Notes under the pieces: model-generated
The model's database searches: none
What the model was told of the DNA's origin: nothing
Seen by the model: the letters and a program-made list of their open reading frames with translations, nothing else
Made by a program: the position numbers and the translations under genes
Shown here: positions 43,633-53,065 of the stretch, in pieces
Numbering within the stretch: position 1 is the stretch's first letter
How the letters are laid out: the number at the start of each line of letters is the position of its first letter
DNA from: an uncultured Eubacteriales bacterium
GTDB taxonomy: Bacteria > Bacillota > Clostridia > Oscillospirales > CAG-382
NCBI GenBank assembly: GCA_934444645.1
Contig: CAKSCV010000014.1
Location: 8,879-72,878, forward strand
Length of the DNA stretch: 64,000 nt
Reading direction: 5' to 3'

Positions 43633-44178
43633 ATGGAACAGGTCGTTTTTCCGAAAAAAAGCATTATTGCCGCCGTTCGCACCGAAAATGAATGGAAGGC
43701 GGCGTTACACAGCCGTGCCGGCGTGCTGTTTCTGCTTTCGGGCACCATTTCGGCGCTGCCGGAGCTTTTGCACGAGGCGCACCTGCGGCAAAAAAAGCTG
43801 TTTTTGCACCTCGATATGATTGACGGACTTGCCAAGGATGCCGCCGGCGTCGAATATGTGTCACATCTTTTGCCGGACGGCGTTATCAGCACGCGCGGCA
43901 ATTTGATCAAATTTGCAAAAAGCTGCGGTCTTTGCACGGTTCAGCGCTTTTTCATTGTGGACGGCCGTTCAGTGGAAACGGCACTCGATACGCTCCGCCA
44001 GACAAAGCCGATGTTTGCCGAGCTGATGCCGGGACTTGTGTGCAAAACCGTCCGTACCTTTTCCGAAACCGGGCTTCCGATCATTGCCGGCGGACTCGTG
44101 ACAACGCCCGAAGAGGTGCGCGACGCCTTTGATGCAGGTGCTTACGCTGTCTCAACCTCGGCACGGCTGTTGTGGTAA
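43633..44178 (+). CDS. glpP: Glycerol uptake operon antiterminator GlpP
   Basis: A 181-residue RNA-binding regulator of the GlpP family. Family motifs: FLLSGTI near the N-terminus, KLFLHLDMIDGLAKD, GVISTRGNLIKFAKS, ELMPG, PIIAGGLVTTPEEV and a terminal YAVSTSARLLW. GlpP binds nascent leader RNA in the presence of glycerol-3-phosphate and stops it from terminating. Its place at the end of an operon headed by a terminator-bearing leader (40363-40413) suggests autoregulation by antitermination. No glpF or glpK is in the window. The ATG is at 43633. Confidence 0.93.
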   Translation: MEQVVFPKKSIIAAVRTENEWKAALHSRAGVLFLLSGTISALPELLHEAHLRQKKLFLHLDMIDGLAKDAAGVEYVSHLLPDGVISTRGNLIKFAKSCGLCTVQRFFIVDGRSVETALDTLRQTKPMFAELMPGLVCKTVRTFSETGLPIIAGGLVTTPEEVRDAFDAGAYAVSTSARLLW

Positions 44179-44209
44179 ATCGTGACCCTCTTTCTTTTGC
44201 TGTACAGAC

Positions 44210-44259
44210 AAAAACAGGCTGTTCGATGCGTGCTTTCTTGCACCGGACGGCCTGTTTTT
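44210..44259. terminator. Terminator after glpP
   Basis: AAAAACAGGC (44210-44219) pairs perfectly with GCCTGTTTTT (44250-44259), giving U-tracts on both strands. The rest of 44260-44450 is AT-rich with no gene. Confidence 0.85.
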
Positions 44260-44451
44260 GCGTATGTTCCGACCGTTTGATGACCGTCAGCCGGAAATTT
44301 GCAGGCGTTTTTTGCGATTATTACGAATTTTTGCAAAAAAACACTTTATTTCCGCCGCTGTATATTGGCGAAAACAACCAAATTCAACAAACACCTTTGG
44401 TATTCTTGCACAAAATGTCATTATTTGCAAGAATTAAGCTGCTATTTGCAA

Positions 44452-44480
44452 TTGACATGGTGCAAGGCTTGCTTTATAAT
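44452..44480 (+). promoter_or_regulatory. Promoter of the 1139-residue secreted protein
   Basis: Perfect TTGACA (44452-44457) and TATAAT (44475-44480), spacer 17. Confidence 0.9.
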
Positions 44481-44527
44481 TGAATTGAACATTGATTTGA
44501 ACAAAAAAACAGAAAAGGAGTGTTCAC

Positions 44528-47500
44528 ATGAAAAAGATCTGCGCCATTTTGCTTTCCGCTCTCATGTTGGTTTCTCTGTGCGTGCCGGCCGGCGCGTTCG
44601 AGCTTGAAGCTGTTGAGACCGTGAAAGAAACCACCGATCCGTCAGAAGCGGACACGGCTTTGACAGCCGTCGATCCGCTGCTTCGTCCGGGTCTGAACAC
44701 CGTCAACGGCAAAACCGTTCCCGAAGATTTCGAGAGCTGGACAAAGGATAACCCTGCGATTGTCAGCTCGAAGGGGGCCACGGCTCGCAAAATCGAAAAC
44801 TCTCCGGCTGATGTCAACGGTCACGCGGCAGATAAGTGCGTTGTGCTTGAACGGAAAAATGTCGCTGCCGAAGCTTATCCGCAGTATGTCGTTGCCGCAC
44901 GCATGGAAAAGGGCAGAACCTATGCACTTTCCTTTAACCTTTACGGCGTGTTGAACACGACGGATATCTGCGCCTGGATCATGTCCAGCGACAGCAGGCA
45001 GGTTGTTGCTAACTTTGGCGAACTGTTCGGAAAAGCGATACAGGGTAACTCGTGGTATTCGTTTGAAAACAAAGCCCTTTCCTGGAACAAAGACAGCGGC
45101 AACGTTTTGCTGATTCAGCTCAAAGCACCGAAAAATGAGGCTTCCGATTACACCTGGTATTTGGACGACCTTTTTGTGATGCCGTACTACAAGATCAACT
45201 ACATCGGCACGGACGGCAATATTCTTTCGACCGAGCAGGTGTTATATGATGCCGACGGCAACGTCTTGACCGCCTACACGCCCAAAGCCGACAACTATCC
45301 CGCAGGCGTGCTCGGCTGGTCGACCGAGCGCGGCGCATCCGCTCCGATGACCGAAATCGCTTTGGCAAACGAAGATATCACCTTATATCCGGTTGTGGAA
45401 CCCGATACGTATTTCACCTATGAAAGCGATATCATCCGCGGTGTGACCGGCACGTCCTTTACCGTGACGGCTGCCGACGCCGCTTCGTGGAGCGTGGATG
45501 TCGGCACGACCGAAGCAACATATACCACCGACGGCAACACGCTCACCGTGACCGCACAGGGCTATGCCGGTATCGTCACCGTTACTGCCACCGATACGAA
45601 CGCCGAAGAGCATACGCATACATTCCGTCTGTTCAGCGGCGAAAAGTGGAAGCCCGGCTTGAACACCATCACCGGTACGACCGAAGCCTTTGATTTTGAA
45701 GGCATTTCCCAAGAAGATGTTTTTGCCACCGTTACGGAAAAGGAAGGCACGGTATTGACCGGTAAGATCATGAACGGCACGAGCAATTCCTCCGGCAAAT
45801 ATGAACCGCACTGGTTCTTGACCTCCAATCCGCGTGTAAGCGACGTGAATGGTTCGCGTACCGCCGCTTATGCCAATTACCGTTTCTCCTATATGCGCCC
45901 GATCACCGTGTATAATCCGAAGATCGAAAAGGAACGCCCGGTAAACTATCAGTTTGATATCCTTTCCTCCGGCTCGCTGTATACGCTCATCAACGGAGCG
46001 GCAGGTGCAAACGTCTACACCGACAGCCTTGGCTCCGGTTCTGCCGACACGTGGAAGCACGAAAACATTACCGTGCTCGTCGAGGGCACCAAGCACGCCA
46101 CCGGCGGTGCGGCGGGCGGCATTGCCTTTATCAGCTCCGGTCCGAAGGATGGCAGCCCGTTCAATGAATCCATCACCGGCAAGTACTGCTTCATGGATAA
46201 CATCAGCTATATCCCGTACTATAAAGTCACCTATATCGCGCTTGACGGCGAAACGGTTGCCGCAACCGAATATGTGCTTTACGACGAACACGGCAAGCTT
46301 ATGACCGAATATGTGCCCGACCTTTCCAAGGTGGACGGCGCATATGGCTATTCGCTTACCAAGGACGGCCCGCGTGTCGGCAGCGTGAAGCTTGAAAACA
46401 AGGATTTCACGCTGTATGCCTCCGATGCCACCGAGCTTATTTTCGGCAGCAAGGCTTATTCGGTCGAAGCCGAAGCCTTCACGATCCCGACGCCTGCCGA
46501 AGCCGGTGAAGCCTCCGAAAACTTCCGCGTTTGGCTTGACCGGGGCGGCAACAAATATTTTCCCGGCGATACCCTTTCCGGCGAAACGTTGAATGCCCTT
46601 ATCGGCATGAACTTCACACCGTATTATCAGGATGCGACTAAACCTGCCATGGGCTTTGCCTTTGAAGGAAAAGCAAGCGGCAATTTCAATGTCGGCAATA
46701 CTGTTTCCAATAAGTTTTCCTATACGGAATTCATGGAAGACGACGGCAGAAGCATTCTTCATGCACGCGCGTGCAAGTGGAATCCGACCTCCCTCAGCAC
46801 GGACAGCCGTGTTTCGATGGTTGCCGCAACGCCGTTTGATGCATTCGAATACAACATCATTTCCTATACGTACAAAATCAATACCCTGAAGGACAGCAAT
46901 CTGAAGGATATCACTGCTCCTGCCAACATGAAAATCTATTATAACAACGGCAAGGGCAATGGCATCTGGTGTAAGTCTCCGACAGCCGACGACTGCCCGG
47001 GCGAGCATATTCCGGCGCAATTGTACTATGTAACCGTAACCGATGACTATCAGACGCTTGAGATCGACATGGGTCTTGAAGAAAACAACATCACCGGTCA
47101 CGGATGGACGGCCGGCGGAAAAATCTCCGAATTGCACATTGACCCGGCGAAGATCCGTCTTTCCGGTGTTCAGGATACCTATATCGACTCCTTGCGCGTG
47201 TACCGTGACGGTATTTTCACGGTCACGTATGATTCAAACGCGCCGGAGTTTTATGAAGACATGGTTTACAATGAGGTCGATCCCGATACCGGACGCGGCG
47301 TCGGCACAGGTTATCTGTTAAGCGACAAAAAACCGGTTGTGGAGGGTCATGTCTTCCGTGGCTGGGCATTAACGCCTGACGCAACGCCCGACCAAACCGT
47401 CACAGAGGTTGATCTGACCGGCGATTTGACGGTGTATGCCGTTTGGTCGGAGACTCCGAGCACGCCGGCGACCGGCAAAACCGTTTCGATCCGCAGCGGC

Positions 47501-47947
47501 GCAGACGGCATTAACGGCATACGCTTTTCGGCAACGGTCGGCGCAAAAACCAAGGCGGCTCTCGAAGAATACGGCTTTATCGTGGCACTTGAAGATACCG
47601 TCGGGGACGGCGAGCTGACCTTCAACACCAAAAACGACACGACCGGCGCACCGTTATACGTGACCGGAACGGCGTACAGCAAATCCAAGGGCATCGATTG
47701 CCAGTATGATGTCAGCCCGACAGGTGTCACCACCTTTACGGCTGTGTGTGTCGGTATTCCGAGCACAGCACATGCGACGCGCATAGTGATCCGTCCGTAT
47801 GCCGTGTTTACCAATAACGGTCTAAGAGTCACCGCATACGGCGCGGCTGCCAAGAGCTCGCTTGTCGAAGCGGCAAAAGCGGTTCGCGATGCCGGCGGCG
47901 AAGCCTACGAAGCCAACAAAGAGTATATTGACGGCATTTTAGGCTAA
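44528..47947 (+). CDS. Secreted modular protein with duplicated CBM-like units
   Basis: An 1139-residue secreted protein with a signal peptide (cleavage near AGA-FE). Two related modules begin RPGLNTVNGKTVPEDFE (residue 53) and KPGLNTITGTTEAFDFEG (about 375); each ends with a YYK(I/V)xYI-xDG segment (about 220 and 563) of InlB-B-repeat-like fold. A third carbohydrate-binding-like region (about 630-890), an InlB-like repeat ending LTVYAVW (about 896-972) and an unnamed C-terminal domain follow. No catalytic motif, sortase or SLH anchor was found, so it is probably a glycan-binding or adhesion protein. AAAAGGAGTG precedes the ATG. Confidence 0.8.
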   Translation: MKKICAILLSALMLVSLCVPAGAFELEAVETVKETTDPSEADTALTAVDPLLRPGLNTVNGKTVPEDFESWTKDNPAIVSSKGATARKIENSPADVNGHAADKCVVLERKNVAAEAYPQYVVAARMEKGRTYALSFNLYGVLNTTDICAWIMSSDSRQVVANFGELFGKAIQGNSWYSFENKALSWNKDSGNVLLIQLKAPKNEASDYTWYLDDLFVMPYYKINYIGTDGNILSTEQVLYDADGNVLTAYTPKADNYPAGVLGWSTERGASAPMTEIALANEDITLYPVVEPDTYFTYESDIIRGVTGTSFTVTAADAASWSVDVGTTEATYTTDGNTLTVTAQGYAGIVTVTATDTNAEEHTHTFRLFSGEKWKPGLNTITGTTEAFDFEGISQEDVFATVTEKEGTVLTGKIMNGTSNSSGKYEPHWFLTSNPRVSDVNGSRTAAYANYRFSYMRPITVYNPKIEKERPVNYQFDILSSGSLYTLINGAAGANVYTDSLGSGSADTWKHENITVLVEGTKHATGGAAGGIAFISSGPKDGSPFNESITGKYCFMDNISYIPYYKVTYIALDGETVAATEYVLYDEHGKLMTEYVPDLSKVDGAYGYSLTKDGPRVGSVKLENKDFTLYASDATELIFGSKAYSVEAEAFTIPTPAEAGEASENFRVWLDRGGNKYFPGDTLSGETLNALIGMNFTPYYQDATKPAMGFAFEGKASGNFNVGNTVSNKFSYTEFMEDDGRSILHARACKWNPTSLSTDSRVSMVAATPFDAFEYNIISYTYKINTLKDSNLKDITAPANMKIYYNNGKGNGIWCKSPTADDCPGEHIPAQLYYVTVTDDYQTLEIDMGLEENNITGHGWTAGGKISELHIDPAKIRLSGVQDTYIDSLRVYRDGIFTVTYDSNAPEFYEDMVYNEVDPDTGRGVGTGYLLSDKKPVVEGHVFRGWALTPDATPDQTVTEVDLTGDLTVYAVWSETPSTPATGKTVSIRSGADGINGIRFSATVGAKTKAALEEYGFIVALEDTVGDGELTFNTKNDTTGAPLYVTGTAYSKSKGIDCQYDVSPTGVTTFTAVCVGIPSTAHATRIVIRPYAVFTNNGLRVTAYGAAAKSSLVEAAKAVRDAGGEAYEANKEYIDGILG

Positions 47948-47959
47948 ACAACTTAAATT

Positions 47960-48002
47960 AACGGCGGAGGTCCCTTCAAAAAAAAGGATATCCGCCGTTT
48001 TT
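47960..48002 (+). terminator. Terminator of the 1139-residue protein
   Basis: AACGGCGGA (47960-47968) pairs with TCCGCCGTT (47991-47999), then TTTTC. Confidence 0.8.
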
Positions 48003-48072
48003 CTGTGACAAATGCAAAACGAGCCTGTACTCTGCATGATGCAAAATACAGGCTCATTCTTTGTGTTAACGG

Positions 48073-50145
48073 CTATACGCCGCCGAATACATCCTCGGCA
48101 TAATATTTCCCGAACATATACACCGGAACGGCTGACCAACCGTGGCAAAGGCTTCCGGCTCTCGAAAAATCGTCCGCACCCTTGTCGGTTTCCCAAAAGG
48201 TGTCCGCGCCGCGCTTTAACATCGCACCCCAGCGGTTTTCGATCTCCTCTAAAATCTCCTTTTTGCGGTGACCGCGCTTTAAGAAGGCTTCATAAGCAAA
48301 AATCGTCATGCTGAGCGAGACCGGGATGAGCGTTTCGGAAGCGAGTGCTTTTTCAACAAGCGGCACATAGGCGGACGGCGTGCTGTCGGTATACAGCATG
48401 AGTGCCTGCGTCAAATCGTGCCGAGGCGCGGCATCGGTGAGCCGTGTGCGGTAAGCGCCGTGCGCCGGATCAAAAAAGGCTTTGTGCGCGGCTTCTTTGA
48501 GAGAAGCGGCCGCGGCGGCATATTTGGCGATGAGCTTCGGCTCGGCTGTTTCGCAGAGTGCGGCAAAGCATTCGAGCGCATCGGCGACAAAGGCGCATAA
48601 CGGTGCTTCGTAAATCTTTTCCGTGTCGGCAAAGCGTTCATTGCCCTCCAACCCGTCGCGCCATTCATAGAAATTCCAGTGCTCTGTGCCGGTGTACAAC
48701 GGGATCAATCCGGTGTCATCGATGCGGCTAATAAAGCCGTCGGCAATGGCGTGCAGTGTCGGAAACAGCTCGGAAACGAGCGTGTTGTCGCCGCTGTAGC
48801 AGCGGTATTCGTATATTTCACGCAAGAAAATGGCGGTAAAGCTCGGAATGGTAATGGAAACGCGGCCGGGTGCGCATAGCTCCAAAAGCGCGTCGTGCGG
48901 CCGGAAGGAACGCGCCATCAAGGCAAGCGAAGCGCGCGGAAAGCGGAACTCGCGGAACGCATAGTAGCCGCACAGAATCTGAATGCGGCTGTCCATGCCG
49001 TATAACGACTGTTCGCGCCACGGGCAGTCTTCATAGTGCTCGTGCATACACATCCGCAGCGTTTTGACACCGACTTCGTAAATCAGCTTGTGCAGACCGT
49101 CGCCGGTCGGACACGGATAGACGGTGAGCGGATAATCGGTCGGCAGCACACCGACGTTTTGCAGCGTCGCTTCCTTTGCGTAAACGTGCAGCTGCAGGTA
49201 CCGCAGTCCGATACGCTGGAACGGATAGAAAAAGTCGTTATGTCCCTTTTTGGCAACAAAGCGGAAGCAGAAATTGCGTGTACCGAGCAGGCTGCGCACG
49301 CGCAAATCCTCGTAATGCTCGCCGAAGCCGACCAAAATTTCGGTATCCTCCGGCACATCACAGGAAAACGAAAGATACCCGGCCGTTTCGCCGCCGAGGT
49401 CGTATAAGAAATACAACCCGTCGGCCGTGTCGTTCTCACCAAACGCTAAATGATTGCCGTTTGCGGTGCGCGAGACCGCCGAAAACGGCTTTGCCGACAA
49501 AAAGGCGGTGTACATACGCGCAGCCTTGGGTAATGAAGCGTCATTTTCACGGAAAATGCCCTGTGCCGTAAGCTTTGCATCGATCGGCGCACCAACCGTG
49601 AGCTTTTCGATCGGGCGCGGTGTAAGTGCGCGCGTTTTTTCAACGGGAAGACTGTCGCGAAACGGCGGCAACGAAGCGCGTGCGTCAAATTCAAAGTTGA
49701 AGCCGAGCTGATAGGTGAGGCGCTCGTGTGTGTCGAGGTAGCGCGTGTCGTGCGTGCTTGGCGTTTTTGCGGAGCTTGCCGCTAACGTTTTTTCGGCTTG
49801 CACGACTGCAAAAATCACGCCGGGCGTGCCTTTGGCGCGTGTCGAAAAGTTTTCGCCGCAGACATAGTGACCGACAGTAAGCGTGTTGCGGCCGGGTTTG
49901 CAGAGCGGCGTGAGGTCGATGGTGTCGTAAACCGGGTGAAAATCGTAATCCTCGAAAACACCGGCATCGGCAAACGTGCCGTTCACAAACACGGCGTATT
50001 GCGAAAATGCGCTGATATACAGCGTCACAGGTGCATCGGCGGTTATGTCAAACGAAGCGGTGTACAAATAGTAACGGTGGGTCGGCGAAGCGTCGCCGTC
50101 GGTGTCAGCCATGATCCAGACGGCGTCCTTGAAGGGGGTCTCCAT
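48073..50145 (-). CDS. Alpha-L-rhamnosidase, GH78
   Basis: A 690-residue rhamnosidase-type enzyme. An N-terminal beta-sandwich region is followed by an (alpha/alpha)6 barrel. EHYEDCPWREQSLYGMDSRI near residue 375 matches the GH78 motif DCPQRDERxGWxGD, and SLCHGWSAVPVYMF near the C-terminus is the family-specific SxCHGWSA segment. No signal peptide, so it acts on imported rhamnosides. The Gln/Arg-Asp positions of the motif are replaced by WREQ, as in the clostridial subgroup; exact linkage is unknown. AAAGGAGCG precedes the ATG. Confidence 0.85.
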   Translation of the reverse strand: METPFKDAVWIMADTDGDASPTHRYYLYTASFDITADAPVTLYISAFSQYAVFVNGTFADAGVFEDYDFHPVYDTIDLTPLCKPGRNTLTVGHYVCGENFSTRAKGTPGVIFAVVQAEKTLAASSAKTPSTHDTRYLDTHERLTYQLGFNFEFDARASLPPFRDSLPVEKTRALTPRPIEKLTVGAPIDAKLTAQGIFRENDASLPKAARMYTAFLSAKPFSAVSRTANGNHLAFGENDTADGLYFLYDLGGETAGYLSFSCDVPEDTEILVGFGEHYEDLRVRSLLGTRNFCFRFVAKKGHNDFFYPFQRIGLRYLQLHVYAKEATLQNVGVLPTDYPLTVYPCPTGDGLHKLIYEVGVKTLRMCMHEHYEDCPWREQSLYGMDSRIQILCGYYAFREFRFPRASLALMARSFRPHDALLELCAPGRVSITIPSFTAIFLREIYEYRCYSGDNTLVSELFPTLHAIADGFISRIDDTGLIPLYTGTEHWNFYEWRDGLEGNERFADTEKIYEAPLCAFVADALECFAALCETAEPKLIAKYAAAAASLKEAAHKAFFDPAHGAYRTRLTDAAPRHDLTQALMLYTDSTPSAYVPLVEKALASETLIPVSLSMTIFAYEAFLKRGHRKKEILEEIENRWGAMLKRGADTFWETDKGADDFSRAGSLCHGWSAVPVYMFGKYYAEDVFGGV

Positions 50146-50220
50146 AGAGCAATTCGCTCCTTTCGGAAAATTCTGTTTTGAAAGACCGAAAAAACGGCGA
50201 GCCGCTTGTCCGGATATCTT

Positions 50221-50249
50221 ATCTTATCACAGCTGTAGGCGCTTGTCAA
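50221..50249 (-). promoter_or_regulatory. Promoter of the rhamnosidase gene
   Basis: Minus-strand TTGACA (50249-50244), 17-base spacer, TAAGAT (50226-50221). Confidence 0.75.
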
Positions 50250-50330
50250 GAAAAGCCTTGCCAAAAAAGGGAGATTCGCAGTGTTTTTATGGATGTTTTT
50301 GCGTTTGTCGGAGGATTTTTCCAACGGCTC

Positions 50331-50359
50331 TTGATTTTTCTGCGTTTTGCGTATATAAT
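50331..50359 (+). promoter_or_regulatory. Promoter of the YycH/YycI-like genes
   Basis: TTGATT (50331-50336), 17-base spacer, TATAAT (50354-50359). Confidence 0.8.
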
Positions 50360-50414
50360 AGAAAAGGAAAAGACTGTGCCTGTCGGACAGTCGTCTGCCG
50401 AAAGGAGCGCTGAC

Positions 50415-51866
50415 ATGAAACGAAAGCTTAAAACACCGAAAAGCACGGCAATGCCGTCGGAAAAGGCGGCAGTTATCCCGGAAAAGCCAAAAAAAGACCT
50501 GCTTTTGGGCGTATTGCTTGCGGCGGCGGCGGTCTTGTTTTTTGCCATGCTTGCCCTTTGCGGTGTCTATCTGAATATGCGCACGGGCAACCGCACTTCG
50601 ACATTGCCGCCTGTTCCTGCGAGTGACCGATGGATCCTCACCGGCAGCGGCAGTAACCTGCAAAGCGGCGCAAAATCCTTGCTTTCACCGTCGTTTATCG
50701 GCATCAAAACAGCGGACGGCACCATGACGGCGGCTACCTTTGATACCGCTTCACGTAAAAATCTGCAAAAGGAACTGGAGGCGGTGCTTGATCCGTTGCT
50801 GTCCGGCGAGATCCGCACTGCTGAAATTACGCGGGAGGCTGACAAACGTGCCTTTGCTGCCGATCTGTGCCGCGCCGAACGCTATCTGTTCTGCTCCTTT
50901 TTCGGCGAATTGCCGGCGGCAAGCCTTGTGCCTGCCATTCGTGCAGGAGACTTTCCCGAGCTTGAACAAAACTTTTTTGTCCGCTATCTGTTTTTACTGC
51001 CGGATGAAGACGAAAATCTTTATGCGGTTTGCTTGGACGATGCGTACAACGCCGTGTTTTTGTATCCGCATGACCAAACGCCTTACACCGCCGACCAGCT
51101 CTCGGCATATACTGGGGTGAGAGGCTATGCCGCGTTTTCCTTTGTAAGCGGGCTTCCGGAAAGTGCCGTGTACACCGAATCGTTTGACGTGGATTCGGTG
51201 GTGGTGATGCCTTCGGGTGCGTTTTATACGTATGATGTGAACGATGAAAAAACCAAAGCCTTGTTAAAAACACTCGGCTTCAATATCAACACCGTCAAAA
51301 GCATCCGCTCCGGCAACAACGCCGCCATCGATTTTGTGGACGGCGTGTGCGAGCTGTATGTATCCCTTTCGGACGGAAGTTTCGTTTATACCTCTGCTGA
51401 GGACGGCCTTATGCTGTCGGACTTTTTAGGCTACTATCCGACCGACGGAAAAAATTATACGTTTGCGGATCAGATTTTGTGCGTCAAATATTTACTCGGC
51501 ACGTTTGACCGCATTTTGGTGGGCGGCGATGCGTCTCCGACGCTTGTCGGCATTTCGCTCGACGATGACGGCACGGCGGTGTTCCGCTTGAAGTATTTTT
51601 ATAACGGCGTGATGCTCACTGAAAATGCCGCCGATATCGTCGTGCATATCCGCAATAACCGCCTGGTGCGGCTGTCGGCGGTCACAATGTTCTGCGACGG
51701 CGGCAGCCTGACAAAACCGGTGCTGCCGCAAACGTTCGTCCTGCCGTTTTTTGAAAACGCGGAAAACCGTTCGTGTTCGTACCACGCCATGTTTGAAAAC
51801 GATTCGGAAACCAACCAGGTGCGACTTGTTTGGGTTGCAGAAGAAAAGGAGGACATATGGAACTGA
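50415..51866 (+). CDS. YycH-like membrane-anchored extracytoplasmic protein
   Basis: A 483-residue protein with a short cytoplasmic tail, one membrane helix (about 30-50) and a large extracellular domain. Overall layout and a following YycI-like gene suggest the YycH family, which restrains the WalK kinase in Bacillus. Sequence identity to YycH cannot be asserted by eye. No walR-walK genes are adjacent. The ATG at 50415 follows AAAGGAGCG. Its last ten bases overlap the next gene. Confidence 0.55.
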   Translation: MKRKLKTPKSTAMPSEKAAVIPEKPKKDLLLGVLLAAAAVLFFAMLALCGVYLNMRTGNRTSTLPPVPASDRWILTGSGSNLQSGAKSLLSPSFIGIKTADGTMTAATFDTASRKNLQKELEAVLDPLLSGEIRTAEITREADKRAFAADLCRAERYLFCSFFGELPAASLVPAIRAGDFPELEQNFFVRYLFLLPDEDENLYAVCLDDAYNAVFLYPHDQTPYTADQLSAYTGVRGYAAFSFVSGLPESAVYTESFDVDSVVVMPSGAFYTYDVNDEKTKALLKTLGFNINTVKSIRSGNNAAIDFVDGVCELYVSLSDGSFVYTSAEDGLMLSDFLGYYPTDGKNYTFADQILCVKYLLGTFDRILVGGDASPTLVGISLDDDGTAVFRLKYFYNGVMLTENAADIVVHIRNNRLVRLSAVTMFCDGGSLTKPVLPQTFVLPFFENAENRSCSYHAMFENDSETNQVRLVWVAEEKEDIWN

Positions 51867-52768
51867 AACGGGTTTGTGCCTTCTTGGTCGCCGCCTTTTT
51901 GGTGGTAGATGTGTTCTTGCTTGTGTTATGCATCCATTTGAACAACACGCTTTTGTATCTGTCCGGCGATATGATCGATAACGCCGTAAGCTATGTGCGT
52001 TCACAGAATACAGCCATCGAACCGGAGGTCATTCAGCGCAAGATCCCCGATAACGCCGTGTACACCTTTCAGATCGCAAACACGGAGCTTGCCATGACGG
52101 TCGCCTCCAAACTCGCCGATACCTATTTTGACGGCGCACCGGTCAGCTTTGTGGAAACGCCGGACGGTGTGTCCTATACTGTCGGAAAAAGCACGGAGGT
52201 CGCTGCAAGCTTTCGCGTTTACACCGATTCGTTTCGCTTTGAGTATACCACGACCGCCTTTGACCGCGATACGCTGTCGCTTCCGAGCGAGGCGTTTTCC
52301 GGCGCGGATCTGACGCTTTCCGAACGGCAGAAAAAAGGCGTGGCTGCCTTTGCCGAGGTCTTGAACGCTGCCGCAAAAAGCGCAAAGGCTTCGTATACGC
52401 TTTGCGGCGTTACGCCTGCTGACGGCGGCAGCTATGTCAGCCTTTCGCAGAATGTGTATGCCGACTATCCCATTGTCGGAATGTTTGTCAACCTGTATGT
52501 GTCGGAGGACGGAAACGTGCTTGCCGCCTGCGGCAACCGCATTTTTGCCTCTCCCGTGCGCTCCTATGCGCCGACTCTGACGGATGGCTTAAACGCGGTC
52601 TATGCGCTCGATTTTTCGTCGGTTGCCGCGGTGCAGTCCGAACGGGTCGTTTATACCTATCGCTATGCCGGAGGCGCAACGCATTATTTGATTCCGGTAT
52701 GGGAAATCGTATATCTTGATAGAGATAACCATGCACAGACACTATATGTTGATAGCATTAAAAAATAA
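51857..52768 (+). CDS. YycI-like membrane-anchored protein
   Basis: A 303-residue protein with an N-terminal membrane helix (VCAFLVAAFLVVDVFLLVL, residues 5-23) and an extracellular beta-rich domain. The N-terminal pattern and the repeated beta units resemble YycI, partner of YycH. Start ATG follows AAAGGAGGAC and overlaps the upstream gene by ten bases. The pair may act on a cell-wall sensor kinase elsewhere; MurA lies next, again a wall context. Confidence 0.6.
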   Translation: MELKRVCAFLVAAFLVVDVFLLVLCIHLNNTLLYLSGDMIDNAVSYVRSQNTAIEPEVIQRKIPDNAVYTFQIANTELAMTVASKLADTYFDGAPVSFVETPDGVSYTVGKSTEVAASFRVYTDSFRFEYTTTAFDRDTLSLPSEAFSGADLTLSERQKKGVAAFAEVLNAAAKSAKASYTLCGVTPADGGSYVSLSQNVYADYPIVGMFVNLYVSEDGNVLAACGNRIFASPVRSYAPTLTDGLNAVYALDFSSVAAVQSERVVYTYRYAGGATHYLIPVWEIVYLDRDNHAQTLYVDSIKK

Positions 52769-52824
52769 ACATATGAATAAAAGGTTAATTTTGACAGAAG
52801 TCTCTGTTTTTTTTAAGGAAAGTA

Positions 52825-52833
52825 TGCTATAAT
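52825..52833 (+). promoter_or_regulatory. Extended -10 promoter before the murA leader
   Basis: TGC-TATAAT (52825-52833); the -35 is only a T-rich tract. Transcription would start near 52840 and run through the attenuator-like leader. Confidence 0.6.
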
Positions 52834-52912
52834 AGCCGTGGTTATAGGATTACGTCAACTGTTTGTTGGCGCATCTGCTTGACAAACGGTATTTCCGAAA
52901 AAAACAGAAAGT

Positions 52913-52997
52913 GCCCTGCCGCAGAATGCAGAAAATGCCCTGCGGCGGACTTTATGTGCGCTTAGAGTGCTTGTGCGTTTGTGCCGCAGGGCTTTTT
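52913..52997 (+). promoter_or_regulatory. Attenuator-like leader of murA
   Basis: Segment B (52937-52946, GCCCTGCGGC) pairs perfectly with C (52983-52992, GCCGCAGGGC) followed by five T: a terminator. Upstream segment A (52913-52924, GCCCTGCCGCAG) can instead pair with B (CCGCAG with CTGCGG), which would release C. This is the classic terminator/antiterminator layout, 68 bases before murA. No known riboswitch core was recognised. It might also be only the end of the YycI-like transcript. Confidence 0.5.
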
Positions 52998-53065
52998 GGG
53001 TGCATATACGTATCGGCAGATTCTTTTTTTACTCAGTCACCATGCTTTGAAAGGAATGGCTCTTA

